DNA of 41,698 nt from Eubacteriales bacterium (GCA_030539285.1 JAUNSH010000022.1:1-41698), one strand, 5' to 3'; counted from the first letter of the stretch, positions 6,654 to 15,533 are shown. Notes: generated by a model from the sequence alone, not told the origin. A program made the numbers and translations.

Positions 6654-7919
6654 GTGCGTATCGATAAAAGTGTGATCAAGAAGCTGTTTGTGCTGATCGC
6701 CTGCTGCATTCTGTTTGGCTGGCTTGTGCTGGACACCGCGAGGGCTACCGTTGTGTTCCGTGCGGTTTGGAATCTGTTCTCGCCCTTTGTGATAGGCGCC
6801 GGCATTGCCTTTGTGTTCAACGTGCCCATGCGGGCCATTGAGCGGCAGCTGGCGGACATCCGGAAAGCCGGATTCCGCAGGGTCCTGTCCATCGTACTGA
6901 CGATCCTGTGCCTGGTTCTGGTCATCATGTTCGTCTTCGAGCTTCTGATCCCCCAGATTCGTCTGACTGTGGCCTCACTGTCCCAAACAATACCTGTGTT
7001 CATTGAGGGACTGGCGGCGAAGCTGATGGTGCTGATGCAGGATCACCCGGAAATGCGTTCGTGGATACAGGAGACTCTGAAGCTGGAAAGCCTTGACTGG
7101 TCTGGCATTTTTACGGAGACACTGGGCTTTTTGAGCAACCAGATGAGCACCGTTATGGGCGGCGCGGTCAGCGTCATCGGCAGCGTCACCGGGGCCATCA
7201 TCAATGGCGTTGTCAGCGTTGCCTTTGCCATCTACTGCCTGTCCCGGAAGGAAATTCTGGCCCGGCAGGGAAGGAGGCTGCTCTATTCCCTTGTTTCTGA
7301 AAAGCACGCCGACGAGGTCATCCGGGTGCTGCGGCTGACCAACTCCACCTTCTCCAACTTCATTTCCGGCCAGTGTCTGGAAGCCTGCATTTTGGGCTGC
7401 CTGTTTGCCGTGGCCATGGCCATCTTCAAAATGCCCTATATTTCCCTGGTCAGCGTGGTCATTGCGGTGACGGCCCTGATCCCCGTGGTGGGTGCCTTCG
7501 TTGGCTGCATTCTGGGTGCCTTCTTCATTTTGGTGAACAACCCCATCCAGGCTCTGACCTTCGTCATCATGTTCCTTATCATCCAGCAGCTGGAAAACAA
7601 CCTGATCTACCCCAGAGTGGTGGGCACCTCCATTGGCCTGCCCGGCATGTGGGTGCTGGTTGCCGTCACGGTGGGCGGCGACCTGATGGGCGTGGGCGGT
7701 ATGCTGCTGATGATCCCCCTGACCTCGGTGATCTACGCCCTGCTGCGGGAATTTACGGACAAGCGTCTGGCAGAGCGGGGTATCCCCGCGGAAAAGCTGC
7801 AAAACCAGCCCCCGGAGCTGGAATCCCGCTATAGCCGCACGAAGCAGCGCAAGGAGCGCCAGAGATTGCAGAAAATGAAGGAAAAGTTCCTGCAAATGCA
7901 GAATCAGAAGAATAAATAA
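6654..7919 (+). CDS. AI-2E family transporter (YtvI/PerM-like permease)
   Basis: This 421-residue polytopic membrane protein is of the AI-2E/UPF0118 family. Members include the Escherichia coli autoinducer-2 exporter TqsA, but most have unknown substrates and some act as sodium/proton antiporters. Hydrophobic segments are visible near residues 8-75, 80-105, 165-195 and 225-350, with the conserved NNLIYPRVVG block and a final GVGGMLLMIPLTSVIYALL segment. The C-terminal 60 residues are a charged cytoplasmic tail rich in K, R, E and Q that may form a coiled coil. The GTG at 6654 is chosen because it follows AGGGGGAAA; an ATG 17 codons upstream has no ribosome site and lies between the candidate promoter elements. 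Confidence 0.85.
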   Translation: MRIDKSVIKKLFVLIACCILFGWLVLDTARATVVFRAVWNLFSPFVIGAGIAFVFNVPMRAIERQLADIRKAGFRRVLSIVLTILCLVLVIMFVFELLIPQIRLTVASLSQTIPVFIEGLAAKLMVLMQDHPEMRSWIQETLKLESLDWSGIFTETLGFLSNQMSTVMGGAVSVIGSVTGAIINGVVSVAFAIYCLSRKEILARQGRRLLYSLVSEKHADEVIRVLRLTNSTFSNFISGQCLEACILGCLFAVAMAIFKMPYISLVSVVIAVTALIPVVGAFVGCILGAFFILVNNPIQALTFVIMFLIIQQLENNLIYPRVVGTSIGLPGMWVLVAVTVGGDLMGVGGMLLMIPLTSVIYALLREFTDKRLAERGIPAEKLQNQPPELESRYSRTKQRKERQRLQKMKEKFLQMQNQKNK

Positions 7920-7951
7920 GCAGACTGCGGAAAAACCCGCGATATCTGTAC

Positions 7952-8063
7952 CGTAGGGGCCGATGCCCACATCGGCCCGCGGTAAAAGCGTACGATGATT
8001 TCTCCAATCTTCGGCGAATTCGGAACACCTACGAAAGGGGCGATGTGGGCATCGCCCCCTACG
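7952..8063. repeat. MITE-like element with CGTAGGGG ends, second member
   Basis: The left end CGTAGGGGCCGATGCCCACA (from 7952) and the right end, which finishes CATCGCCCCCTACG (to 8063), form terminal inverted repeats of about 27 bases with two mismatches. The outer CGTAGGG/CCCTACG is shared with the element at 2549-2699, while the inner palindrome differs. No coding content is inside. It lies between the convergent AI-2E and DUF3006-like genes. Confidence 0.7.
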
Positions 8064-8085
8064 AATTGCTTTTTTAACACGCAGA

Positions 8086-8112
8086 AATCCGCTGACGAAA
8101 TGTCAGCGGATT
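8086..8112. terminator. Hairpin between convergent genes
   Basis: An 11-base-pair perfect stem AATCCGCTGAC (8086-8096) / GTCAGCGGATT (8102-8112) with loop GAAAT is followed on the plus strand by CTTTTAT. It probably ends transcription from both sides, but the T tract is short. Confidence 0.6.
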
Positions 8113-8115
8113 CTT

Positions 8116-8271
8116 TTATACCTGTGTAAACTCGTAATTTTCGAATTTCAGCACATCGCCCACGTCCACGCCGAAGGGCAGCAGGGCAATGGCCACCTCG
8201 GAGACAACGCCGGTGTCGTGGTATTTGACGTATGCGTAGTCGCCCCGAATATCGATGATGGTGCACAGCAT
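8116..8271 (-). CDS. Small DUF3006-like protein
   Basis: This 51-residue acidic protein was found by reading the minus strand behind nifJ. It starts MLCTIIDIRGDYAYVKY and ends FENYEFTQV. The pattern of a short beta-rich start, then LLPFGVDVGDVLKF, resembles the small DUF3006 family, whose members carry a similar LP..V..GDVL motif; the function is unknown. The ATG at 8271 has a good ribosome site, AGGAGG, seven bases upstream. It lies downstream of nifJ on the same strand, separated by a terminator, so it may be expressed by readthrough. The family assignment is from memory of the motif and is tentative; the reading frame itself is well supported. Confidence 0.65.
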   Translation of the reverse strand: MLCTIIDIRGDYAYVKYHDTGVVSEVAIALLPFGVDVGDVLKFENYEFTQV

Positions 8272-8287
8272 GGTTCATCCTCCTTTT

Positions 8288-8320
8288 AAGAAATTCGCCC
8301 CCGGTCTCCCGGGGGCGAAT
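8288..8320 (-). terminator. Terminator of nifJ
   Basis: A perfect 12-base-pair palindrome ATTCGCCCCCGG-TCTC-CCGGGGGCGAAT (8293-8320) is followed on the minus strand by TTTCTT. It ends just before the ribosome site of the DUF3006-like gene. Confidence 0.85.
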
Positions 8321-8349
8321 ATTAGGTTAGGGGAGAGAGATACAGGGAA

Positions 8350-11300
8350 TTAGTCCTTGTACATCTCGACCAGCTTGTTCAGGTGCTCCCAACGCTCCTT
8401 GGCAGCGGCCTCGTTCTTAGCGAACAGGTCGGTAGCGCGCTCGGGGAACTCGCGGGTCAGACGGCTGTAACGAGCCTCGTTCATCAGGAACTCCTGATAG
8501 CCGTCCTTAGGAGCCTTGCTGTCCAGCTGGAACTTGCCGGTCTCCTTGGAAGGATCGAAGCGGAACAGGTTCCAGTAGCCGCACTCGACAGCCTTCTTCA
8601 TCTCAGCCTGGCAGTTGGTCATGCCGCCCTTGATGGAGTGCATCTCACAGGGAGCGTAGCCAATGATCAGAGAGGGACCGTTGTAAGCCTCAGCCTCGGT
8701 GATGGCCTTCAGGGTCTGAGCGGGGTTGGCGCCCATGGCGACCTGGGCGACGTAGACATAGCCGTAGCTCATAGCGATCTCGGACAGGGACTTCTTCTTG
8801 GTCTCCTTACCGGCAGCAGCGAACTGAGCAACCTGGCCGATGTTGGAAGCCTTGGAGGCCTGTCCGCCGGTGTTGGAGTAAACCTCGGTATCGAAGACGA
8901 AGATGTTGACATCCTTGTTGGAAGCCAGCACATGGTCAACGCCGCCGAAGCCGATGTCGTATGCCCAGCCGTCGCCGCCGAAGATCCAGATGGACTTCTT
9001 GGACAGGTATTCCTTCTTGGACAGGATGTCCTTGACGGTGTCGCAGCAAACGTTGGCTTCCAGGTTGGCGATCAGGGCCTTGGTGGCAGCCTTGTTGGCC
9101 TCGCCGTCGTTGTAGGTGTCCAGCCAGGCCTGGCAGGCAGCCTTGCGCTCTTCGCACTCGGTGTTGGCCATGACAGCCTTGACCTTATTGGCCAGGGATT
9201 CCCGGATGACGGACTGAGCGGTGTACATGCCCAGGCCATGCTCGGCGTTGTCCTCGAACAGGGAGTTGGACCAGGCGGGGCCACGGCCTTCGGCGTTCAC
9301 GGTGTAGGGAGAGGTAGCAGCGGGGCCGCCCCAGATGGAAGAACAGCCGGTGGCGTTGGAGATGTACATCCGGTCGCCGAACAGCTGGGTCACCAGGCGG
9401 GCGTAGCTGGTCTCGGCACAGCCGGCGCAGGAGCCGGAGAACTCCAGCAGAGGCTTCTTAAACTGAGAGCCCTTGACGGTGTTATCCTGCATATCCTTCT
9501 TCTCGGAGACCTTGGAAACCATGTAGTTGAAGACATCCTGCTGAGCCAGCTCGGATTCCTGGGGAACCATGGAGATAGCCTTGGTGGGGCACACGCCGAC
9601 ACAGACGCCGCAGCCCATGCAGTCCAGAGGAGACACGGCCATGGTGTACTTGTAGACGCCCTTGCCCTTGCCGGCCTTCACATCCACCAGACGTGCAGCG
9701 GCGGGAGCGGCAGCGGCCTCTTCAGCGGTCAGAGCATAGGGACGGATGGTGGCATGGGGGCAGACATAGGCACAGTTGTTGCACTGGATGCACTTGGTCT
9801 CGTCCCAGTGAGGAACGGTAACGGCAACGCCGCGCTTCTCGTAAGCGGAAGCACCCAGGGGGAACTGACCGTCGGCCAGATCCTCGAAGGCGGAAACAGG
9901 CAGGCTGTAGCCGTCCATCTTGCCGATGGGGTTCAGGATGGTCTTGACGACCTTGACGGTGTCCTCGCGGCCCTCGAGCACGACATCGGCCTTGGTGTCC
10001 TCAGCGGCAGCCCAGGAAGCGGGCACGTCGATCTTCACGTAGGCGGTAGCACCGGCATCGATGGCGTTCCAGTTCTTCTCAACGACGTCACGGCCCTTCT
10101 TCAGGTAGGAGTGCTCAGCGGCGTCCTTCATGTACTTGATGGCATCCTCAGCGGGCATGACCTTAGCCAGAGAGAAGAAAGCGGACTGCAGGATGGTGTT
10201 GGTGCGCTTGCCCATGCCGACCTTGATGGCCAGATCGATGGCGTTGATGGTGTACAGCTGGATATTGTTGTTGGCGATGTAGCGCTTGGAAGCGGCATCC
10301 AGATGATGCTCCAGCTCCTCCATGTTCCACTGGCAGTTGATCAGGAACACGCCGCCGGGCTTGACGTCCTGGACGATCTTGAAGCCCTTGGTGATGTAGG
10401 AGGGGTTGTGGCAGGCCACGAAGTCAGCCTTGTTGATGTAGTAGGGAGACTTGATGGCGTTGTCGCCGAAGCGCAGGTGAGACACGGTGACACCGCCGGT
10501 CTTCTTGGAGTCGTACTGGAAGTAAGCCTGCACGTATTTGTCGGTGTGGTCGCCGATGATCTTGATGGAGTTCTTGTTGGCGCCGACGGTGCCGTCGCCG
10601 CCCAGGCCCCAGAATTTGCACTCGATGGTGCCTTCTGCGGCGGTGTTGGGGGAGACCTTCTCATCCAGAGACAGGTGGGTCACATCGTCAACGATGCCGA
10701 TGGTGAACTCGTGCTTGGGCGCTTCCTTCGCCAGCTCTTCGTAGACGGCAAAGACGGAAGCGGGATGGGTGTCCTTGGAGCCCAAGCCGTAACGGCCGCC
10801 GATAACGGTCACATCGCTGCGGCCGGCCTTGGCCAGAGCCATGACCACATCCTGGTACAGAGGCTCACCCTGGGAGCCAGGCTCCTTGGTGCGGTCCAGA
10901 ACGGCGATCTTCTTGGCGGTGGTGGGGATGGCAGCCAGCAGCTTGTCGGGGCAGAAGGGACGGAACAGGCGAACCTTGACCAGACCGACCTTCTCGCCGT
11001 GGGCGTTCAGGTAGTCGATGACTTCCTCGGCCACATCGTTGATGGAGCCCATGGCCACGATGACACGGTCGGCATCGGGAGCGCCGTAGTAGTTGAACAG
11101 CTGGTAATTGGTGCCCAGCTTCTCATTGACCTTGTCCATGTACTTCTCGACCACTGCGGGCAGGGCGTCGTAGTACTTGTTGCAGGCCTCACGGTGCTGG
11201 AAGAAGATATCGTCGTTCTCGTGAGAGCCGCGCATGGCGGGACGCTCGGGGTTCAGGGAGTGGTTCCGGAAGGCCTCAATGGCATCCATGTTGACCATTT

Positions 11301-11877
11301 CCTTCAGATCCTCGTAGTCCCAGATAGCGATCTTCTGGATCTCGTGAGAGGTACGGAAGCCATCGAAGAAGTTGATGAAGGGAACGCGGCCCTCGATGGC
11401 GGCCAGGTGGGCGACGGCGCCCAGATCCATGACTTCCTGCACGTTGGTCTCGCACAGCATGGCGAAGCCGGTCTGACGGCAGGCGTACACGTCGGAGTGG
11501 TCACCGAAGATGTTCAGGGACTGAGCGGCGACGGTACGGGCGGATACGTGGAACACTGCGGGGAGCAGCTCGCCGGCGATCTTGTACATGTTGGGGATCA
11601 TCAGCAGCAGGCCCTGAGAAGCGGTGTAGGTGGTGGTCAGGGCACCGGCGGCCAGAGAGCCGTGAACAGTACCGGCGGCACCAGCCTCGGACTGCATCTC
11701 GACGACCTTGACGGTATCGCCGAAGATGTTCTTACGGCCGGCAGCGGACCACTGGTCCACGTTGTCAGCCATGGGGCTGGAAGGGGTAATGGGGTAGATG
11801 CCAGCTACTTCGGTAAACGCGTAGCTGACGTGGGCGGCAGCGGTGTTGCCGTCCATGGTCTTGAATTTTCTAGCCAA
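8350..11877 (-). CDS. nifJ: Pyruvate:ferredoxin (flavodoxin) oxidoreductase
   Basis: This single-chain enzyme of 1175 residues oxidatively decarboxylates pyruvate to acetyl-CoA and CO2 and reduces ferredoxin, the central step of anaerobic fermentation. The N-terminal domain has the family signature EVAGIYPITPSSPMAD. Two [4Fe-4S] motifs are seen at about residues 690-770: CIQCNNCAYVCP and CMGCGVCVGVCP. The C-terminal TPP domain contains CAGCAETSYARL (near 817) and GDGWAYDIGFGG (near 966). The start is a TTG at 11877 with AGGAGG nine bases upstream. The protein then begins MARKFKTMDGNTAAAHV, the family's normal N-terminus; the open frame runs another 62 codons upstream without similarity. It is monocistronic or followed by a small DUF3006-like gene. 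TTG may moderate translation of a very abundant enzyme. Confidence 0.95.
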   Translation of the reverse strand: MARKFKTMDGNTAAAHVSYAFTEVAGIYPITPSSPMADNVDQWSAAGRKNIFGDTVKVVEMQSEAGAAGTVHGSLAAGALTTTYTASQGLLLMIPNMYKIAGELLPAVFHVSARTVAAQSLNIFGDHSDVYACRQTGFAMLCETNVQEVMDLGAVAHLAAIEGRVPFINFFDGFRTSHEIQKIAIWDYEDLKEMVNMDAIEAFRNHSLNPERPAMRGSHENDDIFFQHREACNKYYDALPAVVEKYMDKVNEKLGTNYQLFNYYGAPDADRVIVAMGSINDVAEEVIDYLNAHGEKVGLVKVRLFRPFCPDKLLAAIPTTAKKIAVLDRTKEPGSQGEPLYQDVVMALAKAGRSDVTVIGGRYGLGSKDTHPASVFAVYEELAKEAPKHEFTIGIVDDVTHLSLDEKVSPNTAAEGTIECKFWGLGGDGTVGANKNSIKIIGDHTDKYVQAYFQYDSKKTGGVTVSHLRFGDNAIKSPYYINKADFVACHNPSYITKGFKIVQDVKPGGVFLINCQWNMEELEHHLDAASKRYIANNNIQLYTINAIDLAIKVGMGKRTNTILQSAFFSLAKVMPAEDAIKYMKDAAEHSYLKKGRDVVEKNWNAIDAGATAYVKIDVPASWAAAEDTKADVVLEGREDTVKVVKTILNPIGKMDGYSLPVSAFEDLADGQFPLGASAYEKRGVAVTVPHWDETKCIQCNNCAYVCPHATIRPYALTAEEAAAAPAAARLVDVKAGKGKGVYKYTMAVSPLDCMGCGVCVGVCPTKAISMVPQESELAQQDVFNYMVSKVSEKKDMQDNTVKGSQFKKPLLEFSGSCAGCAETSYARLVTQLFGDRMYISNATGCSSIWGGPAATSPYTVNAEGRGPAWSNSLFEDNAEHGLGMYTAQSVIRESLANKVKAVMANTECEERKAACQAWLDTYNDGEANKAATKALIANLEANVCCDTVKDILSKKEYLSKKSIWIFGGDGWAYDIGFGGVDHVLASNKDVNIFVFDTEVYSNTGGQASKASNIGQVAQFAAAGKETKKKSLSEIAMSYGYVYVAQVAMGANPAQTLKAITEAEAYNGPSLIIGYAPCEMHSIKGGMTNCQAEMKKAVECGYWNLFRFDPSKETGKFQLDSKAPKDGYQEFLMNEARYSRLTREFPERATDLFAKNEAAAKERWEHLNKLVEMYKD

Positions 11878-11917
11878 AATGAAATACCTCCTAAAGTATT
11901 CAATTTTTGTCGGTCCT

Positions 11918-11946
11918 ATCATACCACTTTTTTGGCGATTTGTAAA
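11918..11946 (-). promoter_or_regulatory. Promoter of nifJ
   Basis: On the minus strand TTTACA (11946-11941), a 17-base spacer and TATGAT (11923-11918) precede the TTG start by about 40 bases. Confidence 0.75.
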
Positions 11947-12057
11947 GTCATGAAACGACCCCGTTTTGAAATTTTCGTGTAAAATTCCGAAAGGGCGAAA
12001 TATTAAGGAGCGAAAGAAGGCATAACGTTGAGAAAAACGGCCCAGGGCAGATAATGC

Positions 12058-12086
12058 TTGCAATCCTTGGCGTATCCCATTATAAT
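12058..12086 (+). promoter_or_regulatory. Promoter of comM
   Basis: TTGCAA (12058-12063), a 17-base spacer and a consensus TATAAT (12081-12086) lie 23 bases upstream of the ATG at 12110. Confidence 0.75.
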
Positions 12087-12109
12087 GAGGTACGAAAAGG
12101 GGAAATGCT

Positions 12110-13612
12110 ATGATTTGCAGCGTAAAAACACTTGGTATCTCCGGGATTCAGGGCAGTCTGGTCACGGCGGAGTGCTACATTTCCAACGGCCTGCCGGGCT
12201 TTGACATCGTGGGTCTGCCGGACGCGGCGGTGAAGGAGGCCCGGGAGCGGGTCCGTGCCGCTGCCAAAAGCAGCGGGCTTGGATTTCCCGCCAGCCGCAT
12301 CACCGTGAACCTGGCCCCGGCGGGTCTGAAAAAGACGGGTACCCACTATGACCTGCCGATTTTATTGGGAATTCTCTGCGCCGTGGGAAGTATCCGCCGC
12401 CCGAGGTCAGACTGCGCCTTTCTTGGGGAGGTCAGTCTGGACGGACAGATCCGCCCCGTGTCCGGTGTGCTGCCCATGGCGCTGGCAGCCAAGCGGGAGG
12501 GGATCGGGACCCTGTTTGTCCCGGCGGAAAACGCGGCGGAAGCTACTTTGGCCCGTGGGCCTGCAATCATCCCGGTGTCCACCATCCGCCAGCTTGCCGA
12601 CGGCCTGAACGGGGAGACGGAATTCACGGAGCAGCCCCCGTGGATGCCGGAGGGAAATTCCGCCCCGGAGCTGGATTTTAAGGATGTGCTTGGTCAGGAG
12701 AACGTGAAGCGGGCTTTGGAGGTTGCCGCCGCGGGAAGCCACAATGTACTGCTCATCGGCCCTCCCGGCTCGGGAAAAAGTATGCTCAGCAAGCGCCTGC
12801 CCTCCATCCTGCCGGACATGACCTGGGAAGAGGCTTTGGAGGTCAGCCAGATCTACTCCGTCATGGGCCTGCTCACAGCGAAGCAGCCTTTGCTTACAAG
12901 ACGGCCCTTCCGTTCGCCCCACCATACCATCTCCAATGCGGGCCTTGCCGGCGGCGGCACCAATCCCCGGCCCGGCGAAATTTCCATGGCTCACAAGGGC
13001 GTGCTGTTTTTAGATGAAATGCCGGAATTCCGAAAGGACACCCTGGACCTGATGCGCCAGCCCCTGGAAGACGGAAAAGTGACCATCTCCCGGGTCTCCG
13101 GGGCGGTGACTTACCCCGCGGAATTCATGCTGGTGTGTGCCATGAACCCCTGCAAATGCGGCTGGTACGGCGACCCCTCCGGCCGGTGCCGTTGTTCCCA
13201 GCGGGAAGTGGAAAGCTACCGCAGCCGCATTTCCGGCCCCATGCTGGACCGAATTGATATTGTGGTGGAGGTCCCGGCGGTGCACTTTGAGGAACTCCGG
13301 GCCAGAGCCGAAGCCGAACCCTCCTGCGCAATCAAGCAGCGGGTGGATAAGGCACGGCAGATCCAGAACCATCGCGGCCTGTGCAACGCCCGGATGGGCC
13401 CGGCGGAAATGCGCCGTTACTGCGATCTCAGCGAAGAAAGCGCGGCCCTGATGAAGAACGCCTTCGAGGTCATGGGTCTCACCGCCAGAAGCTACGACCG
13501 CATCCTCCGGGTAGCCCGCACGGTAGCCGATCTGGACGGCAGCGAAGAAATCCACCCCCAGCACATCGCCGAGGCCATCCAGTACCGGGCGGTCAACTTG
13601 GGAAACCGCTAG
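12110..13612 (+). CDS. comM: YifB/ComM family Mg-chelatase-like AAA+ ATPase
   Basis: This 500-residue protein is of the ComM group. In naturally competent bacteria ComM is a hexameric helicase that drives branch migration of incoming DNA; in other bacteria the role is unclear. An N-terminal ChlI domain with a Lon-protease-like fold covers about residues 20-140. The AAA+ core has Walker A GPPGSGKSM near residue 216 and Walker B VLFLDEMPEF near 297. The Cys pattern CKCGWYGDPSGRCRC is a family zinc-binding insert, followed by the C-terminal Mg_chelatase_C domain. The ATG at 12110 follows AAGGGGAAA. It has its own consensus promoter and is followed after a short repeat by thiI and a cinA-like gene. 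Confidence 0.9.
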   Translation: MICSVKTLGISGIQGSLVTAECYISNGLPGFDIVGLPDAAVKEARERVRAAAKSSGLGFPASRITVNLAPAGLKKTGTHYDLPILLGILCAVGSIRRPRSDCAFLGEVSLDGQIRPVSGVLPMALAAKREGIGTLFVPAENAAEATLARGPAIIPVSTIRQLADGLNGETEFTEQPPWMPEGNSAPELDFKDVLGQENVKRALEVAAAGSHNVLLIGPPGSGKSMLSKRLPSILPDMTWEEALEVSQIYSVMGLLTAKQPLLTRRPFRSPHHTISNAGLAGGGTNPRPGEISMAHKGVLFLDEMPEFRKDTLDLMRQPLEDGKVTISRVSGAVTYPAEFMLVCAMNPCKCGWYGDPSGRCRCSQREVESYRSRISGPMLDRIDIVVEVPAVHFEELRARAEAEPSCAIKQRVDKARQIQNHRGLCNARMGPAEMRRYCDLSEESAALMKNAFEVMGLTARSYDRILRVARTVADLDGSEEIHPQHIAEAIQYRAVNLGNR

Positions 13613-13617
13613 AATAG

Positions 13618-13686
13618 TGAGGAGTTTGAAGTTAGGAGTGAGAAGTTGTTCTTTCACTCCACACTTCACACTGCTCACTCCACACT
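13618..13686. repeat. Imperfect palindrome rich in AGTGTGGAGT-like units
   Basis: The left arm AGTGAGGAGTTTGAAGT and right arm GCTCACTCCACACT are roughly self-complementary, and the interior has repeated CACTCCACACTTCACAC units. It fills the 93-base gap between comM and thiI. A related right-end fragment (CTCCACACTTC) occurs near 167-178. Confidence 0.5.
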
Positions 13687-13705
13687 AAAAAAACGAGGTA
13701 ATGAA

Positions 13706-14899
13706 ATGAAAGAGATCTTCTTATTAAAGTTGGGCGAGATCGTCCTGAAGGGTGCCAACAAGCGCCAGTTTGAAGCCCGTCTGCGGCAGAATGTCCGCCG
13801 GAGGATGAAGCGCTACGGCAATTTTGACGTATATATCATGCAGTCCACGGTCTACATTGAGCCGATGGACGAAATGGCAGACGTGGACGGGGCCTGGGAG
13901 GCCTGCCGCTCCATTTTCGGCGTGGTCAGCCTGTGCCGGTGCCGTCCCTGCGAGAAGGACGTGGATGCCATTTTTGAAGCCATCGAAAACTATCTGGGGG
14001 ACGATCTGGACTGCGCACGGTCCTTCAAGGTGGAGTCCAAGCGCTCTGACAAGCGGTTCCCCATGACCTCCATTCAGCTGTCTCAGGAGATCGGCGGGCG
14101 TTTGGCGGAGGCCCATCCCGGTGTGGAGGTGGATGTGCACCACCCCGAGTACACCGTGTACGTGGAGGTTCGGGACTTTGCGGCCTATGTCCACGGCCCG
14201 GCCCAGCCCGGCGCTGGCGGTCTGCCCACCGGCGTGGGCGGCAGAGCCATGGTTCTGCTCTCCGGCGGCATCGACTCTCCCGTGGCCGCCTATATGATCG
14301 CCAAGCGGGGCGTGGAAATCGAAGCGGTGCACTTCTTCTCCTATCCCTACACCTCCCAGCTTGCCAAGGACAAGGTGGTGGAGCTGGCCCGGCTGGTGAC
14401 AAAGTATTCGGGAAAAATGACGGTGAATGTTGTCTCCTTTACAGAAATTCAGGAGGCTATCCGGGACAACTGCCCGGAGGAATTCTTTACCTTAATTATG
14501 CGCCGGTTCATGATGGAGATCTCCCAGCGCATCGCGAAGAATGACGGCTGCGGCGCGCTGATCACCGGGGAAAACCTTGGTCAGGTGGCGTCCCAGACCA
14601 TGGAAGCCATGACCGTCACCGGGGCTGTGGTGGACATTCCCATCTTTATGCCCCTTGTCGGCATGGACAAGGAGGAGATCATCACCATCGCCCGGAAGAT
14701 CGGCACCATGGAAACTTCGATTCTGCCCTATGAGGACTGCTGCACCGTGTTCACCCCCAAGCATCCTAAGACCAAGCCCACTCTTGGGCAGGTGCTCCAC
14801 GCGGAGGAAAAGCTGGACCGGGAGGCGCTCATCACCCGGGCGCTGGAGAATATCGAGAAGATCAAGGTGAATTACTATGATGACGAGCCTGTGCTGTGA
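13706..14899 (+). CDS. thiI: tRNA 4-thiouridine sulfurtransferase ThiI
   Basis: This 397-residue enzyme adenylates and thiolates U8 of tRNA and can take part in thiazole synthesis for thiamine. An N-terminal ferredoxin-like/THUMP region covers about residues 1-170. The PP-loop pyrophosphatase domain shows VLLSGGIDSPVAAY near residue 190. Later family blocks include GENLGQVASQT and EDCCTVFTPKHPKTKP. There is no C-terminal rhodanese domain, as in other Firmicutes, where a partner IscS-like desulfurase gives sulfur directly. The ATG at 13706 with upstream CGAGGTA is chosen; a longer frame of 20 codons reads through the repeat and is unrelated. It overlaps the next gene by 23 bases, implying coupled translation. 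Confidence 0.92.
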   Translation: MKEIFLLKLGEIVLKGANKRQFEARLRQNVRRRMKRYGNFDVYIMQSTVYIEPMDEMADVDGAWEACRSIFGVVSLCRCRPCEKDVDAIFEAIENYLGDDLDCARSFKVESKRSDKRFPMTSIQLSQEIGGRLAEAHPGVEVDVHHPEYTVYVEVRDFAAYVHGPAQPGAGGLPTGVGGRAMVLLSGGIDSPVAAYMIAKRGVEIEAVHFFSYPYTSQLAKDKVVELARLVTKYSGKMTVNVVSFTEIQEAIRDNCPEEFFTLIMRRFMMEISQRIAKNDGCGALITGENLGQVASQTMEAMTVTGAVVDIPIFMPLVGMDKEEIITIARKIGTMETSILPYEDCCTVFTPKHPKTKPTLGQVLHAEEKLDREALITRALENIEKIKVNYYDDEPVL

Positions 14900-15341
14900 G
14901 GTTCTGGAAAGGCTGAAAGGGAAGACCCTGGTCACCGCGGAAAGTCTCACCGGCGGCGGCATCGGCGCGGCGCTGACGGCAGTTCCCGGCAGCTCTGAGG
15001 TCTACAAGGGCGGCGTTATCTGCTACACCAACTGGGTCAAGGAGAATATTTTGGAGGTTCCGGCCGAAATATTGAATCAATATGGAGCGGTATCCCAACA
15101 GACGGCCGGGTATATGGTCTCCGGCGTCCGAAAGCTCCTGCAAGCGGACGCGTCGGTATCCGTTACAGGCTTGGCAGGCCCCGGCGGGGATGAATTCGGT
15201 AACCCCGTAGGCACGGTCTTCATCGGCTACGAGGATAACCGCACATCGGAGGTCATTGCCTGCCATTTCTCCGGCAGCCGGGAGGAGATCCGAACCCAGA
15301 CCATCGAAGCAGCATTGAAGCTGATTCTGGACAATAACTAA
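14877..15341 (+). CDS. CinA C-terminal domain protein (PncC-type nicotinamide-nucleotide amidase)
   Basis: This 154-residue stand-alone CinA_C domain probably deamidates nicotinamide mononucleotide to nicotinic acid mononucleotide, recycling pyridine nucleotides. The family motif AESLTGGGIGAALT (near residues 21-34) holds the catalytic serine/threonine region. GGVICYTNWVKENIL and VTGLAGPGGDEFGNPVGTVFIG are further signature blocks. The N-terminal molybdopterin-binding-like domain of full CinA is absent. It begins inside the end of thiI (ATG at 14877), so it is the last gene of the comM-thiI cluster. Starting at the second ATG (14880) is equally possible. Confidence 0.88.
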   Translation: MMTSLCCEVLERLKGKTLVTAESLTGGGIGAALTAVPGSSEVYKGGVICYTNWVKENILEVPAEILNQYGAVSQQTAGYMVSGVRKLLQADASVSVTGLAGPGGDEFGNPVGTVFIGYEDNRTSEVIACHFSGSREEIRTQTIEAALKLILDNN

Positions 15342-15428
15342 TATACAGTAGGGCGGCTTGCTCTCAAGCTGCTCACAGATGCGAATTAAAGTTTGAAATA
15401 GGGATAGACCTCTGATAACAGAAACGTA

Positions 15429-15533
15429 TGTCATCCTGAGCGAACGAAGTGAGTCGAAGGATCTATCCATTTCTCTTGCTGGGATGGGAAAGATCCTTCG
15501 ACTACGCGGCAAGCCGCTTCGCTCAGGATGACA
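15429..15533. repeat. Palindromic repeat with TGTCATCCTGAGC ends, second copy
   Basis: The 105-base element opens TGTCATCCTGAGC and closes GCTCAGGATGACA. Inner arms GAGTCGAAGGATCTATCC and the pairing AAGATCCTTCGACT form one long stem. It shares its ends and inner arms with 4567-4730 but has a shorter, different centre. It follows the cinA-like gene and could act as its terminator-like hairpin. Confidence 0.75.

Noticed and set aside
8383-11982. Open frame of about 1200 codons on the plus strand antisense to nifJ
   Set aside because: It is the mirror of the highly biased nifJ codon usage; its translation is low-complexity (G, V, L, D, H) and has no domain features or ribosome site.
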